A stretch of DNA of 64,000 nucleotides from CALGYY01 sp964585485. GTDB lineage: Bacteria > Bacteroidota > Bacteroidia > Bacteroidales > CAIWKO01. The stretch lies in assembly GCA_964585485.1 (NCBI GenBank), contig CAZPDS010000003.1, forward strand, positions 1 to 64,000, given 5' to 3'. This document shows positions 45,227 to 54,211 of the stretch, piece after piece. The notes below the pieces were generated by a model. The model was given only the letters and a program-made list of their open reading frames with translations, did not search any database and was not told where the DNA came from. Position 1 is the first letter of the stretch. Every line of letters starts with the position of its first letter. The position numbers were made by a program, and so were the translations under genes.

Positions 45227-45595
45227 TTATTCAATTATAAAGCTGAGCGGCGCAACCTCCTGTACTTCGCCGGTGTTGTTTTTCAGCTTGATGTCCTCAA
45301 AAAACACCTTGGACCCGGAATCCAGTTTGCGCATGCCTTTAAGCATATCAACCGTAATAAGATCAGAATTGGACGTATGCTGAACCAAATCTTCGCCGAC
45401 CTTTTGTGTACAGGTAAAACTGATAATGATGCACGTTGAATCTACACTCACCAACTTGCCCGCTTTGGCGATATCGTTGAAGACAATTTTTCCACCGGAT
45501 TTTCCGGCCAGCGTTACGGGAGCCTGATCGGCCGATTGCGCCATTAAACCGCAGGTCATGAGCAGCAGACTCAGAAACATGAAGAACTTTTTCAT
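45227..45595 (-). CDS. Small secreted protein with a GldM C-terminal-like pattern
   Basis: 122 residues. Signal peptide 1-20 (ending LMAQ). The mature 100 residues end with SGSKVFFEDIKLKNNTGEVQEVAPLSFIIE, a pattern resembling the C-terminal domain of GldM (G-x-K-V/F-F/Y-x-x-I-K...PLSF-I) of the T9SS/gliding motor. GldM itself is about 500 residues and membrane-anchored, so this would be a lone domain. This assignment is by pattern only. A TAnnTTTG box lies about 14 bases upstream. Confidence 0.6.
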   Translation of the reverse strand: MKKFFMFLSLLLMTCGLMAQSADQAPVTLAGKSGGKIVFNDIAKAGKLVSVDSTCIIISFTCTQKVGEDLVQHTSNSDLITVDMLKGMRKLDSGSKVFFEDIKLKNNTGEVQEVAPLSFIIE

Positions 45596-45608
45596 CGTGA
45601 TTTTTTTT

Positions 45609-45616
45609 CAAATGTA
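45609..45616 (-). promoter_or_regulatory. TAnnTTTG box of the GldM-like small gene
   Basis: Minus-strand TACATTTG, about 14 bases before the start codon; -33 element weak. Confidence 0.45.
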
Positions 45617-45634
45617 TAAAAATTCAGGCTCAAA

Positions 45635-46330
45635 TTAAAATTGAATATTAAAATTCCGGGCCAGAATGTCTTTAATCCGTTCCTGCACTCCGGTATAGTC
45701 GATCACCTGACCCAGTTCATGCTGCATTGATGTAACGCCTTTATCAATAAAACCACAGGGATTAATATACGAAAAGTACTTCAGGTCCGTGTTCACATTC
45801 AGGGCAAAGCCGTGCATGGTGACCGAACGGCTGGCGCGAACGCCGATTGCACAGATCTTACGTTCTCCCCTAAGACCCACGTCCAGCCACACGCCCGTGG
45901 CCCCGGCGGCACGTCCGGCCCGAATACCATAGAGATCCATCAACTGTATAACAGACTCTTCCAGAAGAAACACATACTCCTTTACCGAAAGGCCCAATAA
46001 CTCCAGGTCGAAAATCGGGTAGCCCACCAATTGGCCCGGGCCGTGATAGGTGATATCACCGCCCCGGTTGGTGGAATGCACACTGGCCCCCACCGTTTTC
46101 AGAAACGCGTCGCTGACGAGCAAATTCTGTTGCTTCCCGCTTTTCCCAATGGTGTAAACATGCGGGTGCTGGCAAAAGATCAGATATTGGATCAGCGGCT
46201 CGACCCCGGGAGTTCCTTCACGCTGATCTTGCTTGCGTTGCAGATTCCGGGCAAAAATCTCTTCTTGCCGGGTCAGTGCTTGTTGATAGGCAATCAGTCC
46301 CCAATCCTCAAAAACGACATTATGGTTCAT
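45635..46330 (-). CDS. lipB: Octanoyl-[acyl carrier protein]:protein octanoyltransferase LipB
   Basis: 231 residues. Motif NRGGDITYHGPGQLVGYPIFDL (88-109), the catalytic lysine in ERKICAIGV (Lys158) and the acyl-thioester cysteine in NPCGFIDKGVTSM (Cys192). It moves octanoate from ACP to lipoyl domains before LipA adds sulfur. lipA is not in the window. Divergent from lysS with a TAnnTTTG box of its own. Confidence 0.96.
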   Translation of the reverse strand: MNHNVVFEDWGLIAYQQALTRQEEIFARNLQRKQDQREGTPGVEPLIQYLIFCQHPHVYTIGKSGKQQNLLVSDAFLKTVGASVHSTNRGGDITYHGPGQLVGYPIFDLELLGLSVKEYVFLLEESVIQLMDLYGIRAGRAAGATGVWLDVGLRGERKICAIGVRASRSVTMHGFALNVNTDLKYFSYINPCGFIDKGVTSMQHELGQVIDYTGVQERIKDILARNFNIQF

Positions 46331-46343
46331 GCGGGTGTTTTCG

Positions 46344-46351
46344 CAAAAGTA
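46344..46351 (-). promoter_or_regulatory. TAnnTTTG box of lipB
   Basis: Minus-strand TACTTTTG, 13 bases before the lipB ATG; faces away from the lysS box 30 bases downstream. Confidence 0.6.
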
Positions 46352-46381
46352 CGGATTTATTCAGGTTACGCCCGAAAATCG

Positions 46382-46389
46382 TATCTTTG
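46382..46389 (+). promoter_or_regulatory. TAnnTTTG box of lysS
   Basis: TATCTTTG followed by C, 19 bases before the lysS ATG at 46409. -33 TTG not clear. Confidence 0.6.
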
Positions 46390-46408
46390 CACTCTTAAAA
46401 AAAACGAT

Positions 46409-48130
46409 ATGTCACAAGGATTAAGCGAACAGGAAGTACTCCGCCGGCAAGCGGCCACCGAACTCGAAAAACTGGGCATCGAACCCTGGCCCGCGGCAAG
46501 TTTCCCTGTCACGGCTACAGCCGCCGAAGTACTGGAGCGGTTTCCCGCCAGGCACGATTTATTCCAGGAAGTTGCCATGGCCGGCCGTATCATGAGCCGC
46601 CGCATCATGGGCGCCGCCTCTTTTGCCGAAATTCAGGATGAAAGCGGACGTATGCAGTGCTATTTCAAACGCGACGACCTCTGCCCCGGAGAAGATAAAA
46701 ATCTGTACAATACCGTCTTTAAAAAGCTGCTGGATATTGGCGATATCATCGGCGTAAAAGGCTTTGTGTTCATCACCCAGATGGGCGAAATTACACTTCA
46801 CGTGAAAGAAGTCGTACTGCTCAGCAAATCGCTGCGCCCGCTTCCCATCGTCAAAGAAGCCGAAGGTCAGGTTTTCGATGCCTTTACCGATCCCGAACAG
46901 CGATACCGCCAGCGCTATGTGGATCTGATCGTGAACCCCCAGGTTCGTGAGGTCTTCCGTCAGCGCGCCCGCCTGGTTCAGTCGATGCGGAATTTCCTTT
47001 TGGAGAAACAGTACCTCGAAGTTGAAACGCCGATTCTGCAGCCCCTTTATGGCGGAGCGGCAGCACGTCCGTTTAAAACCTTCCATAACACCCTGAACGC
47101 TACGCTTTACATGCGGATTGCCAATGAACTTTACCTGAAACGCCTGATTGTCGGCGGTTACGATGGTGTGTTCGAATTCGCCAAGGACTTCCGCAACGAA
47201 GGGATGGATCGCTTCCATAATCCCGAATTCACCCAGATGGAGCTCTACGTGGCCTATAAGGATTACCAGTGGATGATGGACCTGGTGGAAGAAATGGTGG
47301 AGCGCATCGCGTTGGATCTGCACGGAAAAACGGAAGTACAGGTAGGCGAACACATCATCAATTTTAAACGCCCCTGGAAGCGTTTTACGATGTTTGAAGC
47401 CATTCAGCATTTCACGGGTATCGACATCAGTGAAATGGACGAAACTCAACTCCGCGAAACCGCCACCAAACTTAACGTTGAGCTCACCCCGGCCATGGCC
47501 AAAGGGAAAATCATCGATGAAATTTTCGGTTCGGCCTGTGAGCCCAATCTGATACAGCCCACCTTTATCACGGACTACCCGGTCGAAATGTCGCCCCTGG
47601 CCAAGAAGCACCGTAGTAAACCCGGACTGGTGGAACGTTTCGAAGCCATGGTGAACGGGAAAGAGTTATGCAACGCCTTCTCTGAACTGAATGATCCGAT
47701 TGATCAGCGCAAGCGCTTTGAAGCTCAATTGGAACTGGGTCGTCGCGGCGATGATGAATCCATGGTGCTGGACGAAGACTTCCTCCGGGCCCTGGAATTC
47801 GGCATGCCACCCACGGCTGGTCTCGGCATCGACCGCTTGTCGATGATCATGATGAACCAGCCTTCCATTCAGGATGTGCTTTTCTTCCCCCAGATGCGCC
47901 CCGAAATCACAGCGGTAGCCTCCACCTCCGACGATTTTGTCAAACTCGGTATCCCGGCCGACTATGCAGAGCTGATTATGAAAGCTGGATTCAGCACCCC
48001 CCTTGCCCTGAAAGATGCCAATCCCAACAAACTCTTTAACGCCATCTGCGGCCTGCGTAAGAAGTTAAAACTTGAGATTTCTGCGCCCCGACCGGAAGAG
48101 GTCGCTGCCTGGATTGAAAAAGCATCCTGA
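46409..48130 (+). CDS. lysS: Lysyl-tRNA synthetase, class II, with C-terminal extension
   Basis: 573 residues from the ATG at 46409, chosen because the promoter box is 19 bases upstream. Anticodon-binding OB domain (about 50-150), then the class II core: motif 2 FEFAKDFRNEGMDRFHNPEFTQMELY (about 258-283) and motif 3 FGMPPTAGLGIDRLSMI (about 465-481). After the catalytic domain, a further ~75 residues (DDFVKLGIPADYAELIMKAGF...LEISAPRP) form an extension found in Bacteroidota LysRS, absent in E. coli. Essential for charging tRNA-Lys. Confidence 0.97.
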   Translation: MSQGLSEQEVLRRQAATELEKLGIEPWPAASFPVTATAAEVLERFPARHDLFQEVAMAGRIMSRRIMGAASFAEIQDESGRMQCYFKRDDLCPGEDKNLYNTVFKKLLDIGDIIGVKGFVFITQMGEITLHVKEVVLLSKSLRPLPIVKEAEGQVFDAFTDPEQRYRQRYVDLIVNPQVREVFRQRARLVQSMRNFLLEKQYLEVETPILQPLYGGAAARPFKTFHNTLNATLYMRIANELYLKRLIVGGYDGVFEFAKDFRNEGMDRFHNPEFTQMELYVAYKDYQWMMDLVEEMVERIALDLHGKTEVQVGEHIINFKRPWKRFTMFEAIQHFTGIDISEMDETQLRETATKLNVELTPAMAKGKIIDEIFGSACEPNLIQPTFITDYPVEMSPLAKKHRSKPGLVERFEAMVNGKELCNAFSELNDPIDQRKRFEAQLELGRRGDDESMVLDEDFLRALEFGMPPTAGLGIDRLSMIMMNQPSIQDVLFFPQMRPEITAVASTSDDFVKLGIPADYAELIMKAGFSTPLALKDANPNKLFNAICGLRKKLKLEISAPRPEEVAAWIEKAS

Positions 48131-48227
48131 ATCGGGGATTTTTTTACCGCCCCCGCTGTACAGGAAGAAATATAGTGCTAAATTAGCCACCCAAAATCAA
48201 TACAGTTTTTCATTAAAATTAATTTAT

Positions 48228-49247
48228 ATGGTAAATCTTGATTGGAAAAACCTGCCTTTTGGTTATGTGAAAACCAATTACAACGTGCGTTGCTATTACC
48301 GCGACGGTGCGTGGGGGCAGCTGGAAGTCTCTTCCTCCGAAAACATCAGTTTGCATATGGCAGCTACCTGTCTGCATTACGGCCAGGAAGCTTTTGAAGG
48401 TCTGAAAGCGTTTATGGGCAAAGATGGCAAAATCCGCGTCTTCCGCTGGGAAGAAAACGCAAAACGCATGAACCGTTCAGCCGAAGCCATTATGATGGCG
48501 CAACTGCCCGCTGAATTATTTGGCGAAGCGGTGAAAAAGGCCATTCTGCTCAACCGTGAATTTGTTCCTCCTTACGGAACCGGTTCTACGTTGTACATCC
48601 GCCCCTTGCTTATCGGAACCGGCGCACGTGTTGGCGTAAAGCCCGCTGACGAGTATCTGTTCATGATTTTTGTGACCCCCGTGGGACCTTACTTTAAGGA
48701 AGGCTTCCTGCCTGTTGGTGCACAAATTATCCGCGATTACGACCGTGCGGCACCCCTGGGCACCGGCCACGTGAAGGTGGGCGGAAACTACGCTGCCAGC
48801 CTGCGCGCTGGCGAACGTGCCCACGACGAGGGCTATTCCACCGCCATCTTCCTGGATGCCAAAGAAAAGAAATACATTGACGAAGCCGGCCCCGCCAACT
48901 TCTTCGGCATTAAAGACAACACCTACTACACCCCTGACTCCCACAGCATTCTTCCCTCTATCACCAACATGAGCCTTCGCCAACTGGCGGCCGACATGGG
49001 AATGAAGGTTGATCTGCGTCATATTGCCGTGGAAGACCTGGCAAGTTTTGAGGAGGTTGGATTCTGCGGTACAGCCGCGGTCATCTCACCACTCAAAAAA
49101 ATCGTCGACCGCGATTCCGGCAAGGTCTACGAATATTGTAAAGATGGCAAAGCGGGTCCTGTTTCCACGAAACTTTACGAAAAGCTCCGAGCCATTCAAT
49201 TGGGCGACGATGCGGATCCCCACCAATGGGTTACCATCGTTGAATAA
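48228..49247 (+). CDS. ilvE: Branched-chain amino acid aminotransferase
   Basis: 339 residues from MVNLDWKN. Class IV PLP aminotransferase: PLP lysine at 183 in HVKVGGNYAAS, LHYGQEAFEGLKAF, YIRPLLIGTG and the LPSITNMSL region. It catalyses the last step of Ile, Leu and Val synthesis or first of their breakdown. A longer reading frame begins inside lysS and is unlikely. A box of form TAnnTTAG (48179-48186) precedes it. Followed by a terminator. Confidence 0.95.
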   Translation: MVNLDWKNLPFGYVKTNYNVRCYYRDGAWGQLEVSSSENISLHMAATCLHYGQEAFEGLKAFMGKDGKIRVFRWEENAKRMNRSAEAIMMAQLPAELFGEAVKKAILLNREFVPPYGTGSTLYIRPLLIGTGARVGVKPADEYLFMIFVTPVGPYFKEGFLPVGAQIIRDYDRAAPLGTGHVKVGGNYAASLRAGERAHDEGYSTAIFLDAKEKKYIDEAGPANFFGIKDNTYYTPDSHSILPSITNMSLRQLAADMGMKVDLRHIAVEDLASFEEVGFCGTAAVISPLKKIVDRDSGKVYEYCKDGKAGPVSTKLYEKLRAIQLGDDADPHQWVTIVE

Positions 49248-49254
49248 TTTTCCC

Positions 49255-49288
49255 GAGGCTGTCGTAACCGACAGCCTCTTTTTTTCAA
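49255..49288 (+). terminator. Terminator after ilvE
   Basis: 10-bp stem GAGGCTGTCG/CGACAGCCTC with a TAAC loop, then TTTTTTTC. Confidence 0.9.
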
Positions 49289-49350
49289 TAACAACCCCTC
49301 CTCAAAAGATCTGCCCGGCGGATGGGATTCCCCTCCAGATCATTCAAGAC

Positions 49351-50670
49351 CTAATTAAAAAGAATCGTCACTTCCTCGCTATTCAACCGCTTCTTTAACC
49401 AGCCCGTCAACCGATCGCGGTCACCAGCACTCAGGGCGGCACGCGTTGAAATAAACACCACCGGCCGGTCCACCGGAACGGTAAGCGCATCATGATAGAG
49501 CGTGGACATGGTGTAGCTGCAGCCTATCACCTGAGGATACAAAGCCTGCATCTCGCGAAGCAGGGTTTTGCCGAAAGCCCGTGAGTATTCAATGCTATCC
49601 AGCAGCATTTTCTGCTGTTGAATGTTTTGACTTAGCTGACCGATCTGCTCTTTCAGCGCAAAAACCTCCTTGCTTTTCTCATCTGTTCCGCTAAACAAAA
49701 GCCCCTGCTCAATCAGGATTTCAGCCTCTGATAAATTAAAATCGCGCGATTTACTGCGAATCATTTGTTTCTGATCCTCCTGTAAATTGGCCCCGCCATA
49801 CACCAGCAGTATGCGTCTTTCCTTGGGCTCTATCTGATGCTTCAGCAGGTAATTGTTCCCCAACAAATCAATGGCGGCAATGTATTGCTTGGCATGCTGC
49901 AAAAAACGTTCTTGTTGCACCAACTCGTAACCAAAGTAAACACTGGGCAAAAACACAATGGTGATCACCACGGTGATCCACCGGCGAATGTGACGTCTGC
50001 GCTTCTCCTCAACAACCGAACGTATAGGAAAATTCAGCAAGCGCGAGACCCATACGGTGGCAATGGCAATAAAAATTGTATTGATCGTGAACAGGTAGAT
50101 GGCACCGAAAAAAAACATAAGCTGCCCGGTAGCCAGGCCGTAACCTGCCGTACATAAGGGCGGCATAAGGGCCGTTGCAATGGCCACGCCCGGAATCACA
50201 TTCCCCTTTTGCTTACTGCTAATGGCCACAATACCCGAAAAGCCCCCGAAAAGGGCAATTAGAACATCATATATGGTCGGACTGGTTCGCGCCAGGAGCT
50301 CAGAATGCGCGGTGGAAACCGGACTAATCGCAAAATACAGCGTGGAGGCCACAAGGCTGCCTACAATGGCAAATGTAAAATTCCGTATTGATTTATTGAA
50401 AAGCTGGAAATCATAGGTGGCAATGCTATAGCCCATGCCATTGATCGGTCCCATCAGGGGAGATATCAACATGGCGCCAATAATTACCGCGGTGGAATTC
50501 ATATTCAGCCCCACCGAAGCAATAATGGTGGCAAAAATCAAGATCCAGAGGTTGGTTCCCTTGAAGATAACCCCCTTCGAAATTTCTTCATACACAAAAT
50601 CCGGATTCTCCAGTTCAGACTCCAGATTGAAAAAGTGAAGAATTTTGCGTATCCCACGTTGTAATGTCAT
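49351..50670 (-). CDS. DUF389 membrane protein
   Basis: 439 residues from MTLQRGIRK at 50670 (the same frame extends 41 residues upstream but crosses the promoter box). Multi-spanning N-terminal DUF389 domain (about 40-260: ILIFATIIASVGLNMNSTAVIIGAMLISPLMGPINGMGYS, then VIPGVAIATALMPPLCTAGYGLA) and a cytoplasmic or periplasmic C-terminal part with a coiled-coil-like stretch (EQIGQLSQNIQQQKMLLDSIEYS). Function unknown; the family is widespread. A TAnnTTTG box lies 16 bases upstream of the chosen start. Confidence 0.88.
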   Translation of the reverse strand: MTLQRGIRKILHFFNLESELENPDFVYEEISKGVIFKGTNLWILIFATIIASVGLNMNSTAVIIGAMLISPLMGPINGMGYSIATYDFQLFNKSIRNFTFAIVGSLVASTLYFAISPVSTAHSELLARTSPTIYDVLIALFGGFSGIVAISSKQKGNVIPGVAIATALMPPLCTAGYGLATGQLMFFFGAIYLFTINTIFIAIATVWVSRLLNFPIRSVVEEKRRRHIRRWITVVITIVFLPSVYFGYELVQQERFLQHAKQYIAAIDLLGNNYLLKHQIEPKERRILLVYGGANLQEDQKQMIRSKSRDFNLSEAEILIEQGLLFSGTDEKSKEVFALKEQIGQLSQNIQQQKMLLDSIEYSRAFGKTLLREMQALYPQVIGCSYTMSTLYHDALTVPVDRPVVFISTRAALSAGDRDRLTGWLKKRLNSEEVTILFN

Positions 50671-50685
50671 GGCTTTGCTTTTCCG

Positions 50686-50693
50686 CAAATATA
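50686..50693 (-). promoter_or_regulatory. TAnnTTTG box of the DUF389 gene
   Basis: Minus-strand TATATTTG followed by C, 15 bases before the start at 50670; supports that start over longer readings. Confidence 0.6.
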
Positions 50694-50855
50694 CGAAATC
50701 AGGGGAACCTGGAAACGCTTCCGCCTTCTCATTTGTGTCTGGCAAGACCAGAATAAAAAAATCATTGTGGAAGCCCACCCCGTGCCGCCACACAACACTT
50801 CCTGCTTCCCGAGGGGGGACGGAATGAAATTGACGGTGTATTCATGAATTTTAGC

Positions 50856-50863
50856 TAAATTTG
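50856..50863 (+). promoter_or_regulatory. TAnnTTTG box of the TonB receptor operon
   Basis: TAAATTTG, 57 bases before the ATG; a TTG at 50830-50832 gives a longer than usual spacer (23). Confidence 0.5.
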
Positions 50864-50920
50864 TGCAAGGCATTAGGTGTGCGGGTAACCGGGACTGCGA
50901 TGCCGCCTAAAGAATCTTAT

Positions 50921-53287
50921 ATGATCAAACGCCGTTTCGTATTTCTGCTGCTGCTGCTTAGTTCGACCCTCACCGCACACGCACAGTCCTCCCGTTTTAC
51001 CATCAGCGGCTATATTAAAAGTGCCGAAAGCGGCGAGAACCTGATTGGTGCGAACGTTTACATCAAGGAAAATCTCAAAGGCGTCAGCACCAACACCTAC
51101 GGTTTTTATTCCATCACACTCGAGCAGGGATCCTACACCTTTGTTGCATCCTTTATAGGCTTTAAGGAATACACCCAGGCCATTGTACTGAAACAGGATC
51201 TGAAAATGAACGTATCGCTGGAGCCCAATGTCATTACCACCAGCGAGGTTGTGATCACGGGCGAGAAGCAAGACGAGAACACTCAAAGCACCCAGGTAGG
51301 TCGCTTCGAAATGCCCGTGGAGCGCATCAAAAAGCTGCCCGCTTTCATGGGCGAAATCGATGTACTGAAAACCATTCAGCTCACCCCCGGAGTGCAATCG
51401 GCCGGGGAAGGAAATTCGGGCTATTATGTGCGCGGCGGTGGCCCCGACCAAAACCTGATCTTACTGGATGAGGCCGTCGTTTACAACGCCTCGCATCTGT
51501 TGGGATTTTTCTCGGTTTTTAATGCCGACGCATTGAAAAATGTTGAATTAACCAAGGCCGGCATGCCGGCCAATTACGGTGGGCGACTAGCTTCGGTATT
51601 GGACATCTCGATGAAAGATGGCAACAATAAACACTTTGGCATCAACGGCGGCATCGGGCTCATCAGCTCACGATTGACAATTGAAGGCCCGATTGTGAAA
51701 GACAAAAGCTCCTTCATCATCAGCGGCCGGCGCACCTACCTCGACATTCTGATGCGCCCCTTTGTTAACGAAACCAGTCCTTTTAAAAAAGGCGGCTACT
51801 ACTTCTACGACCTCAATGCCAAAATCAACTACACCTTTAGCGATAAAGACCGCTTGTACCTCAGCGGATACTTTGGTCGCGATAAGTTCTCCATGAACAG
51901 CAGCGAGATGAGCTTCAAAAATAAAATTGACTGGGGCAATGGAACCGCCTCCCTGCGCTGGAACCATCTTTACAGCGATAAACTTTTCTCGAACGCGACC
52001 TTCGTCTTCAGCAATTATGATTTTTCGATGGAAGCCGAAGAAAACCTGTATGAGCTAAAATTAATTTCGGGCATCACGGACTTCAACACCCGGCTGGACT
52101 ACACCTGGATGCCTTCCATACTGCACACCGTAAAGTTTGGGGTCAATTATGTTTACCACATCATGCAACCCAGCAATGCCTCCGCGAAATCAGGCGACAC
52201 CGATTTCGATCTCGGAGACCCCGTAAAACTATACTCACACGAACTGGCCATTTATGCCAACGACGAGTTTGATTTAGCTGAATGGCTTCGCATCAACGCC
52301 GGACTGCGCTACACTTTTTTCCAGCATACGGGGCCTTACGATCGCTACCTGGTGAATGAATTCGGCAAAATTTCCGACACCCTTCACTACGGTAAGGGCG
52401 AAGCTATTAAATGCTACAACCATTTGGAACCCCGACTGTCAGTGCGTTTCCTGCTTCCGGATCAGTCTTCCATCAAAGCCAGCTATACCCACAATTATCA
52501 GTACATCCACATGGCCTCCTACACCTCTGTGTCGTTGCCTACCGATATCTGGATTCCGAGCACCCCCCTGGTAAAACCGCAATACGGGGTGCAATACTCC
52601 CTGGGCTATTTCCGGAATTTTCGCAAAAATATGTTTGAAACATCCATCGAATTTTATTACAAGCACCTGAAAAACCAGATTGAATTCAAAGAAGGAAGTT
52701 CGCCCGGCGACAACCTGATGAACAATGTGGATAACAACCTCACCTACGGAACGGGCGATTCTTACGGTGGTGAGATTTTTCTGAAAAAGAGTCTGGGAAA
52801 GTGGACAGGCTGGGTCGGTTATACCCTCTCCTGGACCACCCGCTTATTCCCTGAAATCAACCAGGGCAAACGATTCCCGGCCAAGTACGACCGCCGGCAT
52901 GATGTTTCGGTGGTTCAATCCTACGACATCACCCCGCGCCTTACCCTTTCGGCCGTCTGGGTTTACGCCACCGGCAACACCATGACCCTTCCCCTGGCAC
53001 GTTACTTCATCTCCGGAAACATTGTCAACGAATATAGCAGCCGCAATGAATTCCGCATGCCGAATTACCACCGGCTGGACCTTAGCCTAACCTACATGGG
53101 CAAGAAAAAGAAACGCTTTCAATCCAGCTATAACGTGTCCATTTACAACGTTTACAGCCGCAAGAACCCCTATTACATCTACTTCGAAACCTCGGGCGAT
53201 TTGTCGCAATTTTCGCTGACCACCACCGCCAAACAAGTTTCTCTCTTCCCCATTATTCCTTCTTTTACCTGGAACTTCACCTACTGA
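50921..53287 (+). CDS. TonB-dependent receptor with N-terminal regulatory-like domain
   Basis: 788 residues. Signal peptide 1-22 (AHAQ). A carboxypeptidase regulatory-like domain (about 27-105: ISGYIKSAESGENLIGANVYIKE) precedes the plug (about 115-235: TPGVQSAGEGNSGYYVRGGGPDQNLILLDEAVVYNASHLLGFFS) and the 22-strand barrel ending in FTWNFTY, the C-terminal aromatic signature. It is not a SusC-type receptor, and no SusD gene follows; a DUF4249 lipoprotein gene is next instead. The transported substrate is unknown. Confidence 0.94.
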   Translation: MIKRRFVFLLLLLSSTLTAHAQSSRFTISGYIKSAESGENLIGANVYIKENLKGVSTNTYGFYSITLEQGSYTFVASFIGFKEYTQAIVLKQDLKMNVSLEPNVITTSEVVITGEKQDENTQSTQVGRFEMPVERIKKLPAFMGEIDVLKTIQLTPGVQSAGEGNSGYYVRGGGPDQNLILLDEAVVYNASHLLGFFSVFNADALKNVELTKAGMPANYGGRLASVLDISMKDGNNKHFGINGGIGLISSRLTIEGPIVKDKSSFIISGRRTYLDILMRPFVNETSPFKKGGYYFYDLNAKINYTFSDKDRLYLSGYFGRDKFSMNSSEMSFKNKIDWGNGTASLRWNHLYSDKLFSNATFVFSNYDFSMEAEENLYELKLISGITDFNTRLDYTWMPSILHTVKFGVNYVYHIMQPSNASAKSGDTDFDLGDPVKLYSHELAIYANDEFDLAEWLRINAGLRYTFFQHTGPYDRYLVNEFGKISDTLHYGKGEAIKCYNHLEPRLSVRFLLPDQSSIKASYTHNYQYIHMASYTSVSLPTDIWIPSTPLVKPQYGVQYSLGYFRNFRKNMFETSIEFYYKHLKNQIEFKEGSSPGDNLMNNVDNNLTYGTGDSYGGEIFLKKSLGKWTGWVGYTLSWTTRLFPEINQGKRFPAKYDRRHDVSVVQSYDITPRLTLSAVWVYATGNTMTLPLARYFISGNIVNEYSSRNEFRMPNYHRLDLSLTYMGKKKKRFQSSYNVSIYNVYSRKNPYYIYFETSGDLSQFSLTTTAKQVSLFPIIPSFTWNFTY

Positions 53288-53292
53288 AAACC

Positions 53293-54180
53293 ATGACCAT
53301 GTCACCGTGTAAATTCCTATATTCATTTCTCTTCACGCTTTCGCTGATGTTATTGGCTTCCTGTGAAAAGGAAATTGACATTGATGTTCCGCGCCCCGAT
53401 CCAAAAATCGTTATAGAAGGATGGATCGAAAACGGACAGTTTGCCGAAGTTATCATTACGAAAAGCGCACCCTACTTCGATCCCATCGATTCCGCCACCT
53501 TAATGAACAGTCTTGTAACCAACGCCATTGTTACGGTGAGCGACGGCATCGTTTCGGAAACACTCACCCTGGGCTTCAATCCGGAATATTACCCGTTCAT
53601 TATGTACCGCGGCCAAAGTCTAAAAGGCGAAGCTGGAAAAACCTACTACCTGAATGTTCAGGTTGATGGCCTGACTTACACCGCCGAAACTTATATTCAG
53701 CAAGCCGTGATCCTCGACAGCGTCTGGTTTGCCCTCGACCCCGGGGAAGACAGCCTGGGTTACCTCTACGCCATCGGATCCGATCCCTTTGAAACGGAAG
53801 ATTACTACCGGGTTTTTACAAAACGCTACGGCAAAGATGCCGGATTTGTCCCCATGCTGGGGTCCACCTGGGAAGACAAATATTTTAACGGACAACAATT
53901 CACCTTCTCCATCTTTCGCGGCGAAGCCAGTTTCCTTTTGGAAGACCAGTCGGAGAACAATCATTTTACGTACTACACCCTCGGCGATACCGTAATCGTG
54001 AAATTGTCGAGGATCAGCCTGCCTGTCTATAACTTTTGGGCGGCAGCCGAATCCGAGATTTTTGCTGGCGGAAATCCCTTCATGGCCCCGGCCATGATCC
54101 CGTCCAATATAAGTGGAGGCGCCCTGGGCGTCTGGAGTGGCTACGGAAGCGCCATCGACACCGTGATAGCAAATCCATGA
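53293..54180 (+). CDS. DUF4249 lipoprotein
   Basis: 295 residues. Lipobox LLASC (Cys24) and an acidic +2 region (EKEIDIDVP). DUF4249 pattern: PKIVIEGWIENGQFAEVIITKSAPYFD and YIQQAVILDSVWF. Members are nearly always encoded next to a TonB receptor as here (5 bp apart), so it is likely a surface or periplasmic partner of the receptor, comparable in role to SusD. Binding specificity unknown. Confidence 0.9.
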   Translation: MTMSPCKFLYSFLFTLSLMLLASCEKEIDIDVPRPDPKIVIEGWIENGQFAEVIITKSAPYFDPIDSATLMNSLVTNAIVTVSDGIVSETLTLGFNPEYYPFIMYRGQSLKGEAGKTYYLNVQVDGLTYTAETYIQQAVILDSVWFALDPGEDSLGYLYAIGSDPFETEDYYRVFTKRYGKDAGFVPMLGSTWEDKYFNGQQFTFSIFRGEASFLLEDQSENNHFTYYTLGDTVIVKLSRISLPVYNFWAAAESEIFAGGNPFMAPAMIPSNISGGALGVWSGYGSAIDTVIANP

Positions 54181-54211
54181 TGAAAAAAAAGTAAAACTAA
54201 ATACCAAAAAA

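Noticed and set aside
46559..47611. 350-codon open reading frame on the minus strand of lysS
   Set aside because: It overlaps the conserved LysRS catalytic core on the other strand and has no recognised motif.
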